A stretch of DNA of 7,239 nucleotides from assembly GCA_031394045.1 (NCBI GenBank), contig JANMWN010000296.1, positions 1-7,239 of the forward strand. The letters are read 5' to 3'. Positions 1 to 6,312 of this stretch are shown here, piece after piece. The translations under genes and the position numbers were made by a program. The stretch's first letter is position 1. Every line of letters starts with the position of its first letter. The stretch is from JANYIP01 sp031394045. GTDB taxonomy: Bacteria; Actinomycetota; Actinomycetes; Prado026. The notes below the pieces were generated by a model, which saw only the letters and a program-made list of their open reading frames with translations, had not been told where the DNA came from and did not search any database.

Positions 1-404
1 CGGGTGATCACGATCGCCTGCTCGGGGGTGAGCCCACCGGCGGCGAGCCGGTCCCGGGTGCCCTGGTGGTCTGGGTCGGCCAGCGCCCCCGCGAGGGCGA
101 CGTCGCGACGCGCCACACCGGGGGCCACGCCGTGACCGGACAGCCACGCGGCGGTCCCGGTCGCCCCGACCGTGCGGGCGGCGCCGCGGCGCTCGGCCTC
201 GCCCAGGGCCACCAGCCGGACCGCGGCGACCCGGGCCTCGGCCCGGCGCGCCCACCCCGCCACAGCCAGCGGATCAACCCCGGCCGTCAGGTGCTGGGCC
301 ACGGCAGCGGCGAGCTGGTCCAGCGCCGCATCGACGCGGGCCCGCGCGAGCAGCAGCGGGTCGCCCGCAAGGGGCGTCGCCGGGTGCTGCGCGGTGATCG
401 TCAT
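1..404 (-). CDS. DUF222 (13E12-type, usually HNH nuclease) protein, N-terminal part
   Basis: This is the first 134 codons of a leftward gene whose remainder lies outside the window. The ATG at 404-402 is preceded by an AGGA ribosome site about 7 bases upstream. The visible protein is Ala/Arg-rich and helical, with the stretch AEARVAAVRLVALGEAERRG at about residues 56-74, then GATGTAAWLSGHGV (80-93), RRDVALAGALA (99-109) and LAAGGLTPEQAIVIT (120-134). In my knowledge of the family these are hallmarks of the DUF222 region of actinobacterial 13E12-repeat proteins, which are commonly 400-500 residues and end in an HNH endonuclease domain. That catalytic half is not visible, so nuclease activity is inferred. 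A LexA-type operator sits 13 bp upstream of the start, which suggests DNA-damage induction. These genes are often multicopy and associated with mobile or repeated DNA. It does not look functionally linked to the transporter on its right. Confidence 0.85.
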   Translation of the reverse strand, partial: MTITAQHPATPLAGDPLLLARARVDAALDQLAAAVAQHLTAGVDPLAVAGWARRAEARVAAVRLVALGEAERRGAARTVGATGTAAWLSGHGVAPGVARRDVALAGALADPDHQGTRDRLAAGGLTPEQAIVIT

Positions 405-417
405 TCCATGATCCTAC

Positions 418-433
418 TCGAACAGGTGTTCGA
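418..433 (-). promoter_or_regulatory. LexA/SOS box upstream of the DUF222 gene
   Basis: TCGAACAGGTGTTCGA has perfect TCGAAC/GTTCGA arms around a 4-bp centre. This matches the SOS box known for mycobacteria and other actinobacteria (TCGAAC-N4-GTTCGA, close to the Bacillus CGAAC-N4-GTTCG box). It lies 13 bp upstream of the DUF222 ATG, just beyond its ribosome site, where bound LexA would block initiation. 13E12-family genes of Mycobacterium tuberculosis are among known LexA targets, which supports the call. Binding itself is inferred. Confidence 0.85.
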
Positions 434-439
434 AGGCCA

Positions 440-467
440 TTGGTACGCAACAACTTTTCGACACAAA
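440..467 (-). promoter_or_regulatory. Possible promoter of the DUF222 gene
   Basis: On the minus strand an AT-richer patch precedes the SOS box. It carries a weak -10-like TACCAA (445-440) and upstream T-rich candidates for -35 such as TTTGTG or TTGTGT (about 467-461), with a spacer of 15-16 bases. If this is the promoter, transcription would start around 433, directly at the SOS box, as expected for a LexA-repressed gene. The hexamers are poor matches, so this rests mainly on position. Confidence 0.3.
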
Positions 468-549
468 TTCCCGTAGCAGACCCCACCGACAGTCTGACGA
501 TCTTGTCCACAGGCAGCCCTGCTCCAGCGCAGCCGCCCCGCCCGCACCT

Positions 550-566
550 GCCAGATCAATTCTGGC
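550..566 (-). other. Small inverted repeat after the ATPase gene
   Basis: GCCAGA and TCTGGC form a 6-bp stem around a 5-base loop, 9 bases past the stop of the ATPase gene. No T-run follows in the direction of transcription, so it is not a standard intrinsic terminator. It may be a weak end-of-message hairpin or chance. It is the only notable structure I see in the 171-bp gap (405-575) apart from the SOS box and promoter-like patch. Confidence 0.25.
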
Positions 567-575
567 GACGCACCA

Positions 576-1649
576 CTAGCTGGTCAGCAGGCGGAGGGCT
601 TCGGGGGGCAGGTGCACCGTCACGGGGGTGCCCTGCTCCCAGTCCGGGATGGCGCCGGTGTTGGGCACCATCGCCTGGACCGTCGCGCCGGGTGCCAGCC
701 GCACGATCAGCTGGGTCGTCGACCCGAGGTAGACCAGCCGCTCGACCATGCCGGGTACGTGGTTGGGGCCCGGCTGCTGCTGGGGGAGCAGCTGGATCCG
801 CTCGGGGCGCAGCACCGCCTTGGCCGGACCCATCGGCAGGTCAGAGCCCGGCGTGCACGTCAGCGTCGTGTCACCGAACTTCACCTCGGTACTCTCGGCG
901 GAGGACGACATCACGTCGACGTCGAGCAGGTTGGAGACCCCGAGGAAGTCGGCGACGTACGCCGTGGCCGGCTCCTGGTAGACCTCGCTCGGGCTGCCGA
1001 TCTGCTCGATCCGACCGTCGGCCATCACGGCCAGCCGGTCGGACATGGTCAGTGCCTCCTCCTGGTCGTGCGTCACGTAGATGAAGGTGATGCCCACCCG
1101 CTCCTGCAGCGCCTTGAGCTCGATCTGCAGGGCCTTGCGCAGCTTGGCATCGAGAGCACCGAGCGGCTCGTCGAGCAGCAGCACCTTCGGCCCGAGCACC
1201 AGTGCGCGAGCCAGGGCGACCCGCTGCTGCTGGCCGCCGGACAGCTGGCCGGGCTTGGACTTGGCCTTCTCCTGCATCTGTACGAGGGCCAGCGCCTCGC
1301 CGACCCGCTGCCGGGTCTCCTCCTTGGTGGCGTTCGTGTACTGCAGCCCGAACGCGACGTTGTCCCACACCGTCATGAACGGGAAGAGCGCGTAGCTCTG
1401 GAACACCGTGTTGACCGGCCGCTTGTGCGGGGGAGTGTGCGCCACGTCGACGCCGTCGATGATGATGCTGCCGGCGGTCGGCTCCTCGAACCCGGCCACC
1501 ATGCGCAAGGTCGTGGTCTTGCCGCAGCCGGACGGTCCGAGCAACGAGAAGAACTCGCCACCCGCGATGTGGACGTCGATGCCGCGCACCGCGGCGAACT
1601 CGCCAAAGCTCTTCGCCAGCCCGACGATCTGGACCTCGCCTCCTGACAC
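576..1649 (-). CDS. PotA-like ABC importer ATP-binding subunit
   Basis: This 357-residue cytoplasmic ATPase would drive import through the permease pair encoded on the opposite strand. The nucleotide-binding domain is complete: Walker A GPSGCGKT (38-45), Q-loop Gln84, signature LSGGQ (136-140), Walker B VLLLDEP (156-162), D-loop GALD (164-167) and switch His194 in YVTHDQEEAL. After about residue 235 comes a TOBE-type domain with the typical AVLRPERIQL stretch. Length and order match the spermidine/putrescine (PotA) and related spermidine/iron/sulfate-type importers. The GTG at 1649 is preferred because GAGAGGG lies about 5 bases upstream. The alternative GTG at 1655 overlaps the aminotransferase stop by 4 bp but has its Shine-Dalgarno directly against it. 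The gene is translationally coupled to the aminotransferase. The family call is firm; the substrate is not shown by this subunit. Confidence 0.93.
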   Translation of the reverse strand: MSGGEVQIVGLAKSFGEFAAVRGIDVHIAGGEFFSLLGPSGCGKTTTLRMVAGFEEPTAGSIIIDGVDVAHTPPHKRPVNTVFQSYALFPFMTVWDNVAFGLQYTNATKEETRQRVGEALALVQMQEKAKSKPGQLSGGQQQRVALARALVLGPKVLLLDEPLGALDAKLRKALQIELKALQERVGITFIYVTHDQEEALTMSDRLAVMADGRIEQIGSPSEVYQEPATAYVADFLGVSNLLDVDVMSSSAESTEVKFGDTTLTCTPGSDLPMGPAKAVLRPERIQLLPQQQPGPNHVPGMVERLVYLGSTTQLIVRLAPGATVQAMVPNTGAIPDWEQGTPVTVHLPPEALRLLTS

Positions 1650-1651
1650 GC

Positions 1652-3031
1652 TCACCCTCTCAGGTCCGCGGCGAACCGCTCGAAGTTGCCGACGAAACGG
1701 GCGACGTCGGCGTCGTCGTGCTGCACCGAGACCAACCACTGCTCGGCCTTGCCCCACGGGGGCAGGAACACCCCGCCATTGTGCTGGTAAAGCCAGTGGC
1801 CGTGGCTGAAACGGTCGTCGATCTCCAGGAAGTCCCGGTAGTCGTGCACGACGTTCGGCCGGAAGACCAGGCAGCCCTTCGCCCCGATCGCGCTCACGTG
1901 GGCCGGCAGCGCGTATGCCTCGATGACCGCGTCGAGGCCGGACACCAGCGCCTCTCGCAGCCGGTCGAAGTGTACGTACGCGGCCGGGGTGAAGACCTCG
2001 TGCAGGGCTGCCCGCGCGGCGGCGACGGCCAGCGGGTTGCCGTTGAAGGTCCCCACCTGGTCGTAGCCGCCCTCGGCGATGAAGGTCATGACCTCCTCGG
2101 TGCCCCCGAGCGCCGCGACAGCGATGCCACCGCCCAGCGCCTTGGCCAGGCAGGCGATGTCGGGGGTGACGCCGTAGTACTGCGTGGCGCCGCCCTGGGC
2201 GATCGTGAAGCCGCTCTTGACCTCGTCGAACGTGAGCAGGGCGCCCGCGGCGTGCAGCAGCTCCTTCAGCCCGGCCAGGTAGCCCGCGTCCGGGTGGATT
2301 ATGCCGGCGTTCATCATCACCGGCTCGAGGATCATGCCGGCGACCTGCCCCGGGTGCTCGGCCAGCACGCGCGCGACGGCCGCGAGGTCGTTGTAGCCGA
2401 CGATGACCGTCAGGTCGCGGATCTCCTGCGGGATCCCGGTCGAGCTGGCGACCCCGACGGGGCGGTCCGCAGGCCCGACGTCCTCGGCGTCCGGTGCGAC
2501 GGACACCTGCACCGAGTCGTGGTGGCCGTGGTAGCAGCCCTCGACCTTGATGATCAGCGAGCGGCCCGTGTACGCGCGCATCAGGTGCACCGCGTCCATG
2601 GTGGTCTCGGTACCGGAGTTGGCGAAGCGCCACAGCGGCAGGCCCCAGCGGCGGGCGAGCTCCTCGGCGACGACGATCGCGTCCTCGGTCGGCTGCGCGA
2701 AGTGGGTCCCCCTGGCGACGCGCTCGCTCACGGCTCGCACGATCGCGGGGTGTGCGTGCCCTGCGGCCGAGACGCCGTAGCCACCATGCATGTCCACGTA
2801 CTCGGTGCCGTCCACGTCATAGACCTTGGAGCCCAGCCCATGGCTGAGGAACACCGCCTGCGGCCGGGCGATCTGCCAGCTGGACGTCACGCCGCCGGCC
2901 AGGCTGAGGCGGCCACGTTCGAGCATCGCCCGCGATCGGGGCTGGCGCGCGAGGAAGACCTCCTCCTCACGCAGGATAAGTTGGTCGAGTCGTATGAAAA
3001 CCTCGGGAGTTGCGGCCAGACTGGTGGTCAT
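1652..3031 (-). CDS. Class III PLP-dependent aminotransferase, GSA-aminomutase-like
   Basis: This 459-residue enzyme is a fold-type I, class III aminotransferase, expected to move an amino group between an amine or amino acid and an aldehyde or ketone in the cytoplasm. Visible motifs are NSGTET (138-143) at the PLP phosphate site, YHGHHDS (167-173), ILEPVMMNAG (234-243), the PLP-ring aspartate in FDEVKSGF (268-275), the Schiff-base lysine Lys297 in CLAKALGGG, and GTFNGNPLAVAAA (327-339). The last stretch and the YHGHHD loop resemble glutamate-1-semialdehyde 2,1-aminomutase (HemL). It differs in having about 40 extra N-terminal residues and SGFT where HemL usually has TGFR. Its place in a transporter operon also argues against haem synthesis. 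The ATG at 3031 has AGGGG 6 bases upstream. It is the first gene of the leftward arm and probably acts on the imported compound. The exact substrate cannot be read from the sequence. Confidence 0.9.
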   Translation of the reverse strand: MTTSLAATPEVFIRLDQLILREEEVFLARQPRSRAMLERGRLSLAGGVTSSWQIARPQAVFLSHGLGSKVYDVDGTEYVDMHGGYGVSAAGHAHPAIVRAVSERVARGTHFAQPTEDAIVVAEELARRWGLPLWRFANSGTETTMDAVHLMRAYTGRSLIIKVEGCYHGHHDSVQVSVAPDAEDVGPADRPVGVASSTGIPQEIRDLTVIVGYNDLAAVARVLAEHPGQVAGMILEPVMMNAGIIHPDAGYLAGLKELLHAAGALLTFDEVKSGFTIAQGGATQYYGVTPDIACLAKALGGGIAVAALGGTEEVMTFIAEGGYDQVGTFNGNPLAVAAARAALHEVFTPAAYVHFDRLREALVSGLDAVIEAYALPAHVSAIGAKGCLVFRPNVVHDYRDFLEIDDRFSHGHWLYQHNGGVFLPPWGKAEQWLVSVQHDDADVARFVGNFERFAADLRG

Positions 3032-3063
3032 CGTCCGCCCCTGTTGCGATCTCGTATCAAGTC

Positions 3064-3092
3064 TTGACTGAACGTTCAGTCTATGCGACGTT
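3064..3092 (+). promoter_or_regulatory. Candidate rightward promoter (binding protein-permease-SDR arm)
   Basis: TTGACT (3064-3069) is a near-consensus -35. Seventeen bases later, GACGTT (3087-3092) keeps the two most conserved -10 positions (A2 and T6) but is otherwise weak. The palindrome covers the -35 and spacer, and the extra half-site covers the -10. A start near 3099 would leave about 40 bases before the lipoprotein ATG. Confidence 0.3.
3066..3081. promoter_or_regulatory. Palindromic operator candidate in the divergent promoter
   Basis: GACTGAACGTTCAGTC is a perfect 16-bp palindrome lying between the two divergent arms of the transporter locus. Its size, AT-richer context and TGAACGTTCA core resemble operators of TetR-family repressors, though other dimeric regulators could bind it. 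It overlaps the -10 candidate of the leftward promoter and the -35 candidate of the rightward one, so one bound dimer could repress both. No regulator gene is present in the window. Confidence 0.6.
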
Positions 3093-3107
3093 CAGTTCGT
3101 GCGGCAA
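3078..3107 (-). promoter_or_regulatory. Candidate leftward promoter (aminotransferase-ATPase arm)
   Basis: Read on the minus strand, TTGCCG (3107-3102) and TAGACT (3083-3078) are separated by 18 bases. TAGACT fits the actinobacterial TAnnnT -10 pattern. A start near 3071 would give a leader of about 40 bases before the aminotransferase ATG. The -10 overlaps the palindrome. This is a by-eye match only. Confidence 0.35.
3088..3096 (+). repeat. Extra operator half-site, direct repeat of the palindrome arm
   Basis: ACGTTCAGT at 3088-3096 exactly repeats 3072-3080 of the palindrome, offset by 16 bp. The mirror arm is missing, so it is a half-site. It would sit over the rightward -10 region and could help a second dimer bind cooperatively, or be a decayed second operator. 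Confidence 0.5.
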
Positions 3108-3138
3108 GGAACCTGCCCAGCGTCAGGGACACACACAC

Positions 3139-4461
3139 ATGAGACACAGTCGGGAGCACGCATTGTCCGAGGACCGGTCGAAGGACCCGAACGACCAGCA
3201 GCGCGGTGACGGCCTCAGTCGCCGCTCGTTCCTGAGCAGGGGAGCGGCTGCGGCCGTGACACTGCCGTCGATGGCCGCGTTCCTGGAGGCCTGCTCCAAG
3301 AAGGACACCACGGGTGGCACGGTGGGCACCGGTCCGGCGCCGACCGCGACGTTCTCGGTCGCCAGCCCCGAGAACCCGGTCAAGTGGCCGATCTTCGACG
3401 ACAACAAGCCGATCGCCTCCGGGCTGACGCCCGAGCAGAACGCGACGCTGAACGTCTACACGTATGTCGACTACTTCGACAAGGGCGCCATCAAGTCCTT
3501 CGAGAAGAAGTACCAGAAGTACAACGTCAAGGTGACGCTGACGACCTTCGAGGACACCACCGAGGCGATCGGCAAGATCCGCACCGGCGGGGTCCAGGCC
3601 GACATCTACAACCCGAGCTACGACCAGATCGGCAAGATGGTCACGGCCAAGCTGGTCCAGCCCATCAATCACGACTACATCCCGAACATCGCCAACGTGT
3701 GGCCGACGTACACGAACCCGTTCTACGACCAGGAGTGGCAGTACACGACCCCGTACGTGCTGTACGGCACCGGGATCGCCTGGCGGGCGGACCTCGTCAG
3801 CGAGGACATCGCGGCCATGAGCAACCCGTACGACATCTTCTGGAACGCCAAGTACGAGAAGAAGATGTCCGTCCTGGACGACTACCGCACCTGCATGGGC
3901 ATGGTCCTGCTGCGCAACAACCTCAGCGTCAACACGTACAAGGCCGAGGACCTCGACCTGGTGCACAAGCAGCTCTCCCTGCTGAACCAGACCACCAAGC
4001 CCAAGGTCAATGTGACCGACTACACCGACGTGCCCACCAAGATCGTCAGCATCTGCCAGGCCTGGGCCGGGGACGCCGTCAACATGGTGTCGTACATGCC
4101 GCAGGGTCAGTCGCCGGACGTGCTCCGCTACTGGTCGCCGACCGGCAACGAGAACATGACCGACAACGACCTGCTGGTGCTGCTCAAGGAGTCCAAGGCG
4201 CCGGTGATGGCGCACCTGCTGCTCAACCACATGCTCGACTACGAGGTCTCCATCGGAACCTTCAGCTTCACCGGCTACCAGCCGCCGCAGAACAAGATCA
4301 CTCCCGAGGAGCTGGTCTCCAGCCAGTTCATCCCCAAGAACCTCGCGTCCGCTGTGGTCCTGCAGAAGGACTGGGAGTCCGGTCAGCACCTCCTGGAGCT
4401 GCCGCCGGACGTGGACTCCCAGTGGCAGGCGGTGTGGCAGCAGTTCAAGGCCGGCGCCTGA
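3139..4461 (+). CDS. PotD-like ABC substrate-binding lipoprotein, Tat-exported
   Basis: This 440-residue protein is the extracellular solute receptor of the importer. It has a long polar N-region, a twin-arginine motif SRRSFL (27-32), a short hydrophobic stretch (35-49) and a lipobox-like LEAC with Cys52, so it is probably exported folded and lipid-anchored. A Gly/Thr/Pro linker follows. The mature part reads like a PotD/PotF-type periplasmic binding protein: NVYTYVDYFDKGAIKSFEKK (105-124) matches the first strand and helix, ADIYNPSYDQIGKM (154-167) the first ligand loop, and TPYVLYGTGIAW (204-215) the hinge region. By-eye alignment to E. coli PotD keeps some ligand residues (Asp168, Trp229, Asp257 equivalents) but seems to lose Trp255 and Glu171, so the ligand may not be a classic polyamine. 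The ATG at 3139 has AGGGA 9 bases upstream. The frame is open further upstream, but through the promoter, so a longer start is unlikely. Confidence 0.92.
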   Translation: MRHSREHALSEDRSKDPNDQQRGDGLSRRSFLSRGAAAAVTLPSMAAFLEACSKKDTTGGTVGTGPAPTATFSVASPENPVKWPIFDDNKPIASGLTPEQNATLNVYTYVDYFDKGAIKSFEKKYQKYNVKVTLTTFEDTTEAIGKIRTGGVQADIYNPSYDQIGKMVTAKLVQPINHDYIPNIANVWPTYTNPFYDQEWQYTTPYVLYGTGIAWRADLVSEDIAAMSNPYDIFWNAKYEKKMSVLDDYRTCMGMVLLRNNLSVNTYKAEDLDLVHKQLSLLNQTTKPKVNVTDYTDVPTKIVSICQAWAGDAVNMVSYMPQGQSPDVLRYWSPTGNENMTDNDLLVLLKESKAPVMAHLLLNHMLDYEVSIGTFSFTGYQPPQNKITPEELVSSQFIPKNLASAVVLQKDWESGQHLLELPPDVDSQWQAVWQQFKAGA

Positions 4462-4462
4462 C

Positions 4463-5368
4463 GTGAGCGTCGGCAGTCAACGGTCCCGGTGGATCTGGCC
4501 GGGCTTCGCCCTGCCTGGCGTCCTGTGGCTCGCGTTCTTGTTCCTCATACCTCTGTACGTGGTGCTGTGCCTGGCCTTCGGGACGCTCGACCCGATCTTC
4601 CGGTCGCCGGTCCCGGAGTGGAACCCGCTGCAGTGGGACACCACGCAGGTGGCGTTCGTCTTCAGCCACATCTTCGGCGACGACGGGATCTTCGGGCCGG
4701 CCATCGTCCGCACCGTCGTCTTCGTGCTGCTGGCCAGCGCGGGCTGCCTCCTCATCTCGTACCCGGTCGCCTACTTCGTCTGTCGCTTCGGGGGGCGGCG
4801 CAAGGGACTGCTGCTCGCGCTGCTGATCGCGCCGTTCTGGATCAGCTACATGATGCGGATGCTCGCGTGGGTCAACCTGCTGCAGACCGACGGCTGGGTG
4901 AACAAGGCCCTCAGCGCCGGCGGCATCTTCCCGGTGCACGTCTCGTGGCTGGACGGCCGGCCGAGCACCGTGATCATGGGGCTGACCTACGGCTACGTGC
5001 CGTACATGATCCTGCCGTTGTACGCCGGCCTCGACCGGATCGAGCCGAGCCTGATCGAGGCGGCACGTGACCTCGGCGGCTCGCGCTGGTCGACGTTCCG
5101 GCAGGTCACGCTGCCGATGAGCAAGCCGGCGGTGATCGCGGGCCTGCTCCTGGTCACGCTGCCGATGGTCGGCGACTACTTCACCAACGACCTGCTGTCG
5201 GGCTCGCCCAGCACGTCGATGTACGGCAACCTGATCAACAACGCGATCCTCGTACCAGCCCAGGTCGGGCAGGGCGCGACGTTCCTGATCATCATGTTCA
5301 TCGTGCTGCTGATCCCGATGATCTACTACGTCCGTGCGACGGCGCGGGCCGAGGGCGACACGGTATGA
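4463..5368 (+). CDS. PotB-like ABC importer permease
   Basis: This 301-residue inner-membrane permease is one half of the translocation channel. Six hydrophobic segments are visible at about residues 11-39, 79-105, 114-138, 165-190, 221-243 and 271-291. Between the fourth and fifth lies the cytoplasmic EAA loop EAARDLGGSRWSTFRQVTLP (199-218), which docks on the ATPase. The sequence style (LISYPVAYFV, APFWISYMMR, LPLYAGLDRIEPSLIEAA) is that of PotB-type permeases. The GTG start lies one base after the lipoprotein stop, with only a distant AAGG 12 bases upstream, so translation is probably coupled. Its stop overlaps the next start by 4 bp (ATGA). The family call is firm; specificity comes from the binding protein. 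Confidence 0.93.
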   Translation: MSVGSQRSRWIWPGFALPGVLWLAFLFLIPLYVVLCLAFGTLDPIFRSPVPEWNPLQWDTTQVAFVFSHIFGDDGIFGPAIVRTVVFVLLASAGCLLISYPVAYFVCRFGGRRKGLLLALLIAPFWISYMMRMLAWVNLLQTDGWVNKALSAGGIFPVHVSWLDGRPSTVIMGLTYGYVPYMILPLYAGLDRIEPSLIEAARDLGGSRWSTFRQVTLPMSKPAVIAGLLLVTLPMVGDYFTNDLLSGSPSTSMYGNLINNAILVPAQVGQGATFLIIMFIVLLIPMIYYVRATARAEGDTV

Positions 5369-6291
5369 CCGCCACCCTGCAGCCGCCGGCGGAGGTCGCA
5401 CCTGCTCGGACCGGGCTGCCCTTCGTGCGCTGGTTCAAGAACCCTTGGCGCAAGCCACGGATCCTGGAGGCCATCACCTGGATCTACCTCGCCTGGTCGC
5501 TGCTCCCCGTGGCGATCGCAGTGCTCTTCTCGTTCAACGCCGGCAAGTCCCGGAGCGTCTGGCAGGGCTTCTCGTTCCGGTGGTACTGGCAGGACCCCGA
5601 CCGCTCGGTCTGGCACGACGCGGACCTGCACGCGGCCCTGGTGCACACCCTGCTCCTCGGCGTGCTGACGACCATCATCGCGGTACCCCTCGGGGTGGCG
5701 TTCGCGCTGGGGCTCGACCGCTGGCGCGGCCGGCTGCCGCAGTTCTGGAACATCCAGATGCTGCTCTCCTTCGTCGTGCCCGAGATCATCCTCGGCGTCT
5801 CGCTGTACTTCGTCGCGAGCCAGCTGCCGGTCAACACCCCGCTGCAGGCCGGGACGTGGGGGCAGGTGATCGGCCTGGTCACCTTCCAGATGTCGTACCC
5901 GGTGATCATCGTGCGTGCGCGGCTCCTGACGATCGGCAAGCAGTACGAGGAGGCGGCGACCGACCTCGGGGCGTCGTCGATCGGGGCGCTGCGTCGGGTG
6001 CTGATCCCGATGCTGCTGCCGGCGATCTTCGCGAGCTCGGTGCTGGTGTTCGCCGACGTCATCGACGACTTCGTGATCGTGCGGTACCTGTCGTCAGGGG
6101 CGGACACCGAGTCGGTCGCGGTCAAGATCTACAACACCGCCCGCGGCGCGCCGACTCCTGCCCTCAACGCCCTGGCCTCGCTCCTGCTGGTCGCGTCCTT
6201 CGGCGCTATCGTCATCGGATACCTCGGTTACCGGTTCCTGACCCGTGGCGAGGGGGAGTCGTCGCTCGGATCGTTCGCCGGGCAGCTCTGA
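5365..6291 (+). CDS. PotC-like ABC importer permease
   Basis: This 308-residue protein is the second channel subunit, pairing with the preceding permease. A 35-residue Pro/Arg-rich cytoplasmic N-terminus precedes hydrophobic segments at about 36-57, 92-117, 130-151, 164-186, 214-233 and 269-291. The EAA loop is EEAATDLGASSIGALRRVLI (195-214), and FSFRWYW (69-75) plus LSFVVPEIILGVSLY (134-148) are typical of PotC-type permeases. The ATG overlaps the upstream stop in ATGA, with GAGGG 9 bases upstream. The only ATPase visible for this pair is on the opposite strand at the other end of the locus. Confidence 0.93.
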   Translation: MTATLQPPAEVAPARTGLPFVRWFKNPWRKPRILEAITWIYLAWSLLPVAIAVLFSFNAGKSRSVWQGFSFRWYWQDPDRSVWHDADLHAALVHTLLLGVLTTIIAVPLGVAFALGLDRWRGRLPQFWNIQMLLSFVVPEIILGVSLYFVASQLPVNTPLQAGTWGQVIGLVTFQMSYPVIIVRARLLTIGKQYEEAATDLGASSIGALRRVLIPMLLPAIFASSVLVFADVIDDFVIVRYLSSGADTESVAVKIYNTARGAPTPALNALASLLLVASFGAIVIGYLGYRFLTRGEGESSLGSFAGQL

Positions 6292-6312
6292 CGAAGGCAC
6301 CGGAGGTGGGCC

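Noticed and set aside
550..566. Intrinsic terminator after the ATPase gene
   Set aside because: The stem is only 6 bp and no T-run follows in the direction of transcription, so I list it as an inverted repeat rather than a terminator.
1650..2633. Long minus-strand open frame that would extend the ATPase gene upstream by more than 320 codons
   Set aside because: It runs out of frame through the aminotransferase gene and its translation is low-complexity Arg/Gly/Ala. The ATPase domain begins normally just after the GTG at 1649. It is a high-GC shadow frame, not a fusion.
1718..3067. 449-codon plus-strand open frame opposite the aminotransferase
   Set aside because: Its translation is Val/Arg/Asp/His-rich without recognisable motifs, while the opposite strand encodes a complete aminotransferase. 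This is antisense shadow coding caused by G/C at third positions.
3076..4389. 437-codon minus-strand open frame opposite the binding-protein gene
   Set aside because: The product is repetitive Val/Leu/Asp/Gly/Arg with no domain, and it would start inside an evident lipoprotein gene. Shadow frame.
4445..5401. 318-codon minus-strand open frame opposite the first permease
   Set aside because: Composition is Arg/Asp/Gln/Glu-rich low complexity, as expected from the complement of hydrophobic membrane codons.
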